Shown here piece by piece: positions 59,423-64,000 of a DNA stretch of 64,000 nt (the stretch's first letter is position 1; each line of letters begins with the position of its first letter). The position numbers and the translations under genes are program-made. The notes beneath the pieces are model-generated. The model searched no databases, was not told the origin of the DNA, and saw nothing but the letters and a program-made list of their open reading frames with translations. The stretch is from Nocardia sp. NBC_00416 (GTDB lineage Bacteria > Actinomycetota > Actinomycetes > Mycobacteriales > Mycobacteriaceae): the NCBI RefSeq assembly GCF_036032445.1, contig NZ_CP107932.1:4900501-4964500 (forward strand), in the 5' to 3' direction.

Positions 59423-59714
59423 AGTGCCAGGCGAATCGTCTTTTCCGCCGCTCAATTGTTATCGAGTCGACGCGGAACCGTGCGACTTTCCACGGATTCC
59501 TTCCGGACCTCGCAGAATTGCTCCCGGCCAGGCCTACGAAGCGAGCCCCCCGGGCTGTCAAGTGGGGTTAACATCTGGTTATCGGCATCAGCCCCGAGCG
59601 GCCCTGAGCGGGGCGCTGTGCCGCGCCAGCCGGTAAACCTGCGTTCGCGCAACGCATTTCGAACGGACCAGACCGAGCCGGTGCGGTCCCGCCCGCCCAC
59701 ACTACGATCGTGCC

Positions 59715-60503
59715 GTGACGAACCCAGCACCACCGGCCGACGCGAACCCAGCCCAGCCCTCGGGAAAGACCCCCGGGGGCGCCGCTACGAATACGCCGGG
59801 CTCCGCGCCTATCGCCCGGTACGACTCGGCCACGGACGACCGGGAGGAAACCGGGTCCGGTCCCACCGAATGGGGTGAAAGTCCGCACGGCGTCGGCCCA
59901 TGGGACGTCGAACACGACGGTCCACCGCCGGAGGACGATCGGCTCGACCCGGCGCTGCTCGCCGCGGGGGACCGCCGGAATGTGGTGGACGCGTACCGCT
60001 ACTGGACCCGGGAAGCGATCGTGGCCGATATCGATCGGCGTCGGCATCCGTTCCACGTCGCCATCGAGAACTTCGGGCACGACGCGAATATCGGCACGGT
60101 GGTGCGCACCGCCAACGCCTTCGCCGCCGACGCGGTCCATATCGTCGGCCGCCGCCGCTGGAATCGCCGCGGCGCCATGGTCACCGACCGCTACCAGCAC
60201 ATCGCGCACCACGCGGATATCGACGCGCTGCTGGAATTCGCCCGCGCCGAGGACCTGAGCGTGGTCGCGGTCGACAATGTGCCGGGGTCGGTACCGCTGG
60301 AAACGGTACGGCTGCCCCGGCGTTGCCTGCTGCTGTTCGGCCAGGAGGGGCCGGGCGTCACCGAGAGCGCACGCGACGCCGCCGTCCTCACGGTGTCCAT
60401 CGCTCAATTCGGATCCACCCGCAGTATCAACGCGGGGGTGGCGGCGGGTATCGCCATGCACGCCTGGGTCCGGCAGCACGCGGATCTGACCACGGCCTGG
60501 TGA
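59715..60503 (+). CDS. SPOUT (TrmH/SpoU) family RNA 2'-O-methyltransferase
   Basis: 262-aa enzyme with a disordered N terminus (1-75). SPOUT motifs: NIGTVVRTANAFAADAVHIVG, LLLFGQEGPGVTE and SIAQFGSTRSINAGVAAGIAMHAW, which form the trefoil-knot SAM site. It would methylate a ribose 2'-OH in rRNA or tRNA. Rv0380c is the positional match but is shorter because it lacks the N-terminal extension. GTG 59715 start is supported by the divergent arrangement. Confidence 0.92.
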   Translation: MTNPAPPADANPAQPSGKTPGGAATNTPGSAPIARYDSATDDREETGSGPTEWGESPHGVGPWDVEHDGPPPEDDRLDPALLAAGDRRNVVDAYRYWTREAIVADIDRRRHPFHVAIENFGHDANIGTVVRTANAFAADAVHIVGRRRWNRRGAMVTDRYQHIAHHADIDALLEFARAEDLSVVAVDNVPGSVPLETVRLPRRCLLLFGQEGPGVTESARDAAVLTVSIAQFGSTRSINAGVAAGIAMHAWVRQHADLTTAW

Positions 60504-60556
60504 GCGCCGCCGCGCCCGCAGCGGGCACCGCGCCGGAGCGCGATCGTGCGGGCTGA

Positions 60557-60877
60557 TCAGGAACCGGCGCCGGCTCCGACTGCCACCACCACGACGACGA
60601 TATAGACGACGACCGCGAGTACCGCCAGGATCAGCAGCGCCGAACCGACGATCCCGAGCACATAACCCACCATCACATTGCTACGACCACCGATGGTGCC
60701 GCCGGAGGCATCGATGTCGTTGAGCGCTCTCCGGCCCATCACCCACGCGAACGGTGCGCAGAACTGGCAGAACATCATTCCGAGGATGCCCAGGATCAGC
60801 ACCGTGGTCGCCTGCGGGTGGTCCGGCGGCGGCGGACCGTACGGGTAATAGCCGTACGCGGGCGGCGGATAGCTCAT
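60557..60877 (-). CDS. DUF4190-like small membrane protein
   Basis: 106-aa protein: a Pro/Tyr-rich N terminus (SYPPPAYGYYPYGPPPPDHP) followed by two transmembrane helices, the first containing GILGMMFCQFCAPFAWVMGRRAL, as in DUF4190. It starts inside the stop of the YhhN-like gene (ATGA overlap) and is therefore the last gene of the FabH-YhhN operon. Function unknown. Confidence 0.85.
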   Translation of the reverse strand: MSYPPPAYGYYPYGPPPPDHPQATTVLILGILGMMFCQFCAPFAWVMGRRALNDIDASGGTIGGRSNVMVGYVLGIVGSALLILAVLAVVVYIVVVVVAVGAGAGS

Positions 60878-61635
60878 CCGTGGATGGTATCCGCCGCCGC
60901 CGAAGAGTCACCAGCGGAAATACGTTCGGCCCCGGGCCCACCGGAATGTCCCCGCGTATGAACTGCCGGATCGGCCAGCAGGAACTGGGCGGCGCCGTAG
61001 GTCGCCAGGATCACCCCTTCGATCACCCGGCGGGGCCGATCACCGCGCGCGAACAACCGCCGCAACACGATGAGCCCGTCCGACACGGTGAACAGCAGAG
61101 CGCCCACGCCGAGCCGGCTGCGTGGATCCGCATTCGGAATATTCAGTCCCACAACGTTGTCCGCGTCCGAGGCCAGCGCCGGATCGGAGGCCAGCACCGC
61201 CGCGGCGCCCAGAGTCGCGCCGTAGGCGCTCAGCGGCGCGGCCAGTTCCGGCGCCTTGGCACGCAACAGGGCGCCGGCGCCTATCCAGGCCAGCACTCGC
61301 GGCAGCGCGACGGCGAGCGACGGACGTGCCCCGTACCGCCGCCACAGCAGCGCGTATCCGGTCTGCATCACGGCGAACGACGAGGCCCCGGCAATGAGCC
61401 GGCGGTCGTCGTCCGGAGCGATGAGCAGCACATCTCCGACAGTGGCGGCGCCCAGCGAACTCAGCAACAGCGTCCGGTCGGCCGGTGCGATATCGGCGCC
61501 GCTGGTCGCGACATCCGCGGCGAGCAGCGGCATCATCAGCGGTTTGGACACCCACTGCAGTCGCTCGCGGCCGCTGAGCGCACCCACCACGGTCACCGCC
61601 GTCGCGGCCAGGTAACCGGCGCGCAGCGGACGCAT
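60874..61635 (-). CDS. YhhN/TMEM86 family membrane protein (lysoplasmalogenase-like)
   Basis: 253-aa protein with about eight hydrophobic segments. YhhN features are WVSKPLMMPLLAADV, LSSLGAATVGDVLLI, FAVMQTGYALLW and GALLFTVSDGLIVLRRL, with conserved Asp residues inside helices. TMEM86 homologues hydrolyse the vinyl ether bond of lysoplasmalogens; bacterial YhhN proteins are less studied. ATG 61635 lies one base after the KAS III stop, so it is coupled to that gene. Confidence 0.82.
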   Translation of the reverse strand: MRPLRAGYLAATAVTVVGALSGRERLQWVSKPLMMPLLAADVATSGADIAPADRTLLLSSLGAATVGDVLLIAPDDDRRLIAGASSFAVMQTGYALLWRRYGARPSLAVALPRVLAWIGAGALLRAKAPELAAPLSAYGATLGAAAVLASDPALASDADNVVGLNIPNADPRSRLGVGALLFTVSDGLIVLRRLFARGDRPRRVIEGVILATYGAAQFLLADPAVHTRGHSGGPGAERISAGDSSAAADTIHG

Positions 61636-61636
61636 C

Positions 61637-62704
61637 TCAGAGACTCGACTCGTCGGGCGCGGGCGGCAGGATGACCACCTGACCCGCATAGCTGAGCCCG
61701 GCGCCGAAGCCCAGCAGCAGCGCCAGCTGGCCGCCCTTGGCCTTGCCGGTGGCCAGCATTTCCTCCATGGCCAGCGGTATCGACGCGGCGGAGGTATTGC
61801 CGGTGTTCTCGATATCGCCTGCCATCGGGATCTCGTCGGCCAGACCCAGGTTCTTCTTCATCAGCTCATTGATCCGGGCATTGGCCTGATGAGGGATGAA
61901 GACCTCGATATCGTCCTTGGACACTCCCGCCACATCCAGGGCGGTGGACAGCGCGCGGGGCAGGGTGACCGCGGCCCAGCGGAAGACCCGGGGGCCTTCC
62001 ATGCGCAGGGCCATCCGGCCCACCGGTTCCACAGCCGGGTCGGTGCCCTGTAGATCCTGGGCGCGCTGCATGTAGTCGATGAAATTGATGTCCTGTTTGA
62101 TCGCCTCGGCGTTCTCGCCGTCACTGCCCCAGACCGTCGGCGAGATACCGTTCTCCTCGCTCGGTCCGATCACCACCGCACCCGCGCCGTCACCGAAGAT
62201 GAACGCGGTGCCGCGATCGGTGGGGTCGATACCGATGGTCATGGTCTCGGCGCCGATGAGCAGCACGTAGTCGGCGGAACCGGCGCGGATCATATCGGTG
62301 GCGACGCCGAGTCCGTAGCCGAAACCGCCGCATCCGGAGGTCAGGTCGAACGCCGGGATACCGTTCATACCCAGATCACTGGCGACGATCGGGGCGCCGT
62401 GGGGGGTGAGCATGGGCCAGCTGGAGGTCGCCAGGATGAGGGCGCCGATCCGCGCCGGATCCACACCGCTGTTACGCAGGGCGCGCCGAGCCGCCGCCAC
62501 CGAGATGGACCGCAGCGTTTCGTCGCCGCTGATCCAGCGCCGGTTGCGGATACCGCTGCGTTCGAAGATCCATTCATCGGAGGAATCCAGGACCTGGCAC
62601 ACCTCGTCATTGCTGACCACACGCCGCGGCCGGTAGGCGCCGATGCCGAGCATTGCGACGTTGTCGTGCCCCTTTTTGCCGGCAATGCTCACCACGACAT
62701 TCAC
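61637..62704 (-). CDS. Beta-ketoacyl-ACP synthase III-like enzyme
   Basis: 355-aa thiolase-fold KAS III. The Cys-His-Asn triad is Cys125 (LTSGCGGFGYGL), His272 (FIPHQANARI) and Asn303 (NTGNTSAASIP). The GCGGF context and RSGIRNRRW are FabH-like. It condenses an acyl-CoA with malonyl-ACP, either as fatty-acid starter enzyme or in a special lipid route. GTG 62704 follows GAAGGG; ATG 62653 is closer to the usual FabH start. First gene of an operon with YhhN and DUF4190 genes. M. tuberculosis fabH is at a different locus, so this may be an additional KAS III. Confidence 0.9.
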   Translation of the reverse strand: MNVVVSIAGKKGHDNVAMLGIGAYRPRRVVSNDEVCQVLDSSDEWIFERSGIRNRRWISGDETLRSISVAAARRALRNSGVDPARIGALILATSSWPMLTPHGAPIVASDLGMNGIPAFDLTSGCGGFGYGLGVATDMIRAGSADYVLLIGAETMTIGIDPTDRGTAFIFGDGAGAVVIGPSEENGISPTVWGSDGENAEAIKQDINFIDYMQRAQDLQGTDPAVEPVGRMALRMEGPRVFRWAAVTLPRALSTALDVAGVSKDDIEVFIPHQANARINELMKKNLGLADEIPMAGDIENTGNTSAASIPLAMEEMLATGKAKGGQLALLLGFGAGLSYAGQVVILPPAPDESSL

Positions 62705-62779
62705 GACCCTTCACTTGCAGTACTGACGGATTCTCAGGCTAACCGAGCGCGATTTCGCGGGTGCACAGCCTGTCGATAT

Positions 62780-63328
62780 TCAGCTCAGCGCCAGATCCTC
62801 GAGACTCAGGATCGAGCGGTACTCGAGCCCTTCTTTCGCGATGATCCGGTCGGCGCCGGTTTCGCGGTCCACGACGGTGGCCACACCGACCACCGTGGCG
62901 CCCGCGTCGCGCAGGGCGCGGACCGCGGTCAGCGGGGAATTGCCGGTGGTGGTGGTGTCCTCGACGACGAGCACCCGTCTGCCCACCACATCGGGACCCT
63001 CGATCTGCCGTTGCATACCGTGGGTTTTCGCCGCCTTGCGCACAACGAACGCGTCGATCGGGCGGCCTGGAGCGTGCATCACGGCCAGCGCGACGGGATC
63101 GGCCCCCATGGTCAGTCCGCCGACGGCGTCGAAATCCCAATCGGCGGCCAGGTCCCGCAGCAATTTGCCGATCAATGGACCGGCCCGGTGGTGCAGGGTG
63201 GCCCGGCGTAGGTCGACGTAGTAGTCGGCCTCGTTACCCGAGGACAGCGTCACCTTGCCGTGCACGACGGCTAAATCGCGCACCAGCCCGGCCAAAACGT
63301 CCCGGTCGGTCGTTGACTGGTCGATCAT
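62780..63328 (-). CDS. pyrE: Orotate phosphoribosyltransferase
   Basis: 182-aa enzyme making orotidine 5'-phosphate from orotate and PRPP. The PRPP loop VLVVEDTTTTGNSP, the flexible loop RKAAKTHGMQRQIEG and SSGNEADYYVDLRRATLHH match Mycobacteriales PyrE (Rv0382c). ATG 63328 follows GGAAGGACACCG; six further codons are open upstream. Confidence 0.96.
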   Translation of the reverse strand: MIDQSTTDRDVLAGLVRDLAVVHGKVTLSSGNEADYYVDLRRATLHHRAGPLIGKLLRDLAADWDFDAVGGLTMGADPVALAVMHAPGRPIDAFVVRKAAKTHGMQRQIEGPDVVGRRVLVVEDTTTTGNSPLTAVRALRDAGATVVGVATVVDRETGADRIIAKEGLEYRSILSLEDLALS

Positions 63329-63459
63329 CGGTGTCCTTCCGCCCACTGAGGCGAGCCACGGCAGTATTGTCCCGGCGCACGCTGCGGCGCCTGCGAAGCA
63401 GGATACGGGTGTGCTCCGCGCGGAGTTGTCGCAGGTCGCGCGGAGTGCGTACCGGGAAC

Positions 63460-64000
63460 TTACTGCGGTACCGGGCCCTGATAGGGACGGAACCCCGGAT
63501 GGAAGGGACCACCGGGCTGATGCTGTTCCTGCTCGTCTTCCGGATCGGATTCACGACGCCGCGGGGTGCCGCCGTCGCGATCCGGTTCGGAGCGCGCGGA
63601 ACGGTTCACCGACCGGCCGTCCGGAACCACGGCCAGGCTCGGCCGCCGCGGCGCGTCGCCGGATTCGGGTTCACGGCGGGCCGGTTCGTCGAGGTCGCCC
63701 GGATCGTCCTGGCGATAGCGGACATTGGGCGCCGGATGGTCGTAGCGGCCGCCGCGGTCGTCGTCGGCGAAATCGTCGAAGTCCTGGTCCCGGTCCGCAT
63801 CGTCGTATTCCGCCGACCGGATCCGGGCCCGCGGACGCGCGGCGCCGGGTTCGGCGTCCTCGGGCCGGGGTTCGGTGACCGGCGGCAGCACGTGCAGTAG
63901 ACCCGAGAGTCGTAGCACGGCATCGATTCCGGTCTCCCAATCCTTGGCCGCGGTACCGACCGGGAGCATCCCGAGGGTCCAATTGCCCTCACTCCACAGC
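63460..64000 (-). CDS. Conserved hypothetical, Rv0383c-like, partial (5' end outside window)
   Basis: The frame runs from the stop at 63460 to the window edge with no start needed inside. The visible ~180 residues open with the ordered part LWSEGNWTLGMLPVGTAAKDWETGIDAVLRL. They continue as an acidic/basic, Pro-rich disordered tail (DDADRDQDFDDFADDDRGG and EPDRDGGTPRRRESDPEDEQ). Position next to pyrE corresponds to Rv0383c, a conserved secreted or membrane-associated protein. Function unknown; the N-terminal region is not visible. Confidence 0.72.
   Translation of the reverse strand, partial: LWSEGNWTLGMLPVGTAAKDWETGIDAVLRLSGLLHVLPPVTEPRPEDAEPGAARPRARIRSAEYDDADRDQDFDDFADDDRGGRYDHPAPNVRYRQDDPGDLDEPARREPESGDAPRRPSLAVVPDGRSVNRSARSEPDRDGGTPRRRESDPEDEQEQHQPGGPFHPGFRPYQGPVPQ

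Noticed and set aside
1..64000. tRNA, rRNA, transposase or phage integrase genes
   Set aside because: None of their characteristic sequences (T-loop GGTTCGAATCC-like segments, transposase DDE or integrase motifs) was found by reading; a covariance-model scan would settle the RNA question.

Overview
The window is high-GC actinobacterial DNA (many GTG/TTG starts, GC-rich third codon positions) and reads as a member of the Mycobacteriales, most likely Nocardia or a close relative. The evidence is conserved neighbourhoods that I recognise from the M. tuberculosis Rv0357c-Rv0413 interval: mutT3/glnX-glnH-pknG, rhodanese-metZ, fgd-pta-ackA, and purA/Rv0358/M50 protease/DUF3151/Rv0361-like/fba/DedA/GH76/SpoU/pyrE. 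The blocks are reordered and separated by accessory DNA. The genus assignment is inference. I saw no rRNA, tRNA, CRISPR array, insertion sequence or prophage.

Layout. 0-4.2 kb: an ABC exporter pair, a class III cyclase and a LysR regulator. 4.3-7.9 kb: a stand-alone replicative-type DnaE. 7.9-9.8 kb: a MutT3-like Nudix gene followed by a RibD reductase and a RibD deaminase as separate genes. 10-14.9 kb: glnX-glnH-pknG, the amino-acid-sensing kinase module. 15.2-21.2 kb: a cupin/aminotransferase operon, Mcr, Ogt, a VOC protein with a WYL regulator, and a 3'-truncated YdeI-like gene. 21-23.5 kb: a cutinase-fold secreted/membrane hydrolase preceded by two very small hydrophobic peptide genes and strong hairpins. 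24.2-25.8 kb: an IdeR/DtxR-type iron box in front of an unknown protein and a PI3/4-kinase-like protein. 25.8-31.2 kb: oxidoreductases and regulators, including a TetR/MDR pair with twin palindromic operators. 31.3-32.75 kb: an FprA-type ferredoxin reductase behind a second iron box. 33.4-35.2 kb: a SAM-IV riboswitch controlling rhodanese and metZ. 35.2-38.3 kb: a repeat-rich patch (a 180-bp tandem duplication, a 104-bp inverted repeat pair and a 14-bp minisatellite) around a HAD phosphatase and fgd. 38.3-43.2 kb: pta-ackA and a MocR regulator. 43.2-49.4 kb: small secreted proteins, a LAL regulator and a very large acidic disordered membrane protein. 49.4-64 kb: the conserved purA-fba-pyrE region.

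Functional themes are central metabolism and its sensing (PknG module, Fba, Pta-AckA, Fgd/F420, PurA, PyrE, MetZ), envelope and lipid work (Mcr, FabH-like KAS III, YhhN, GH76, cutinase, two DedA proteins, EmbR), and iron control (two IdeR boxes). The least explained parts are the micropeptide pair at 23.1-23.5 kb, the iron-boxed kinase-like operon at 24.4-25.8 kb, the orphan DnaE, and the repeats at 35-38 kb.
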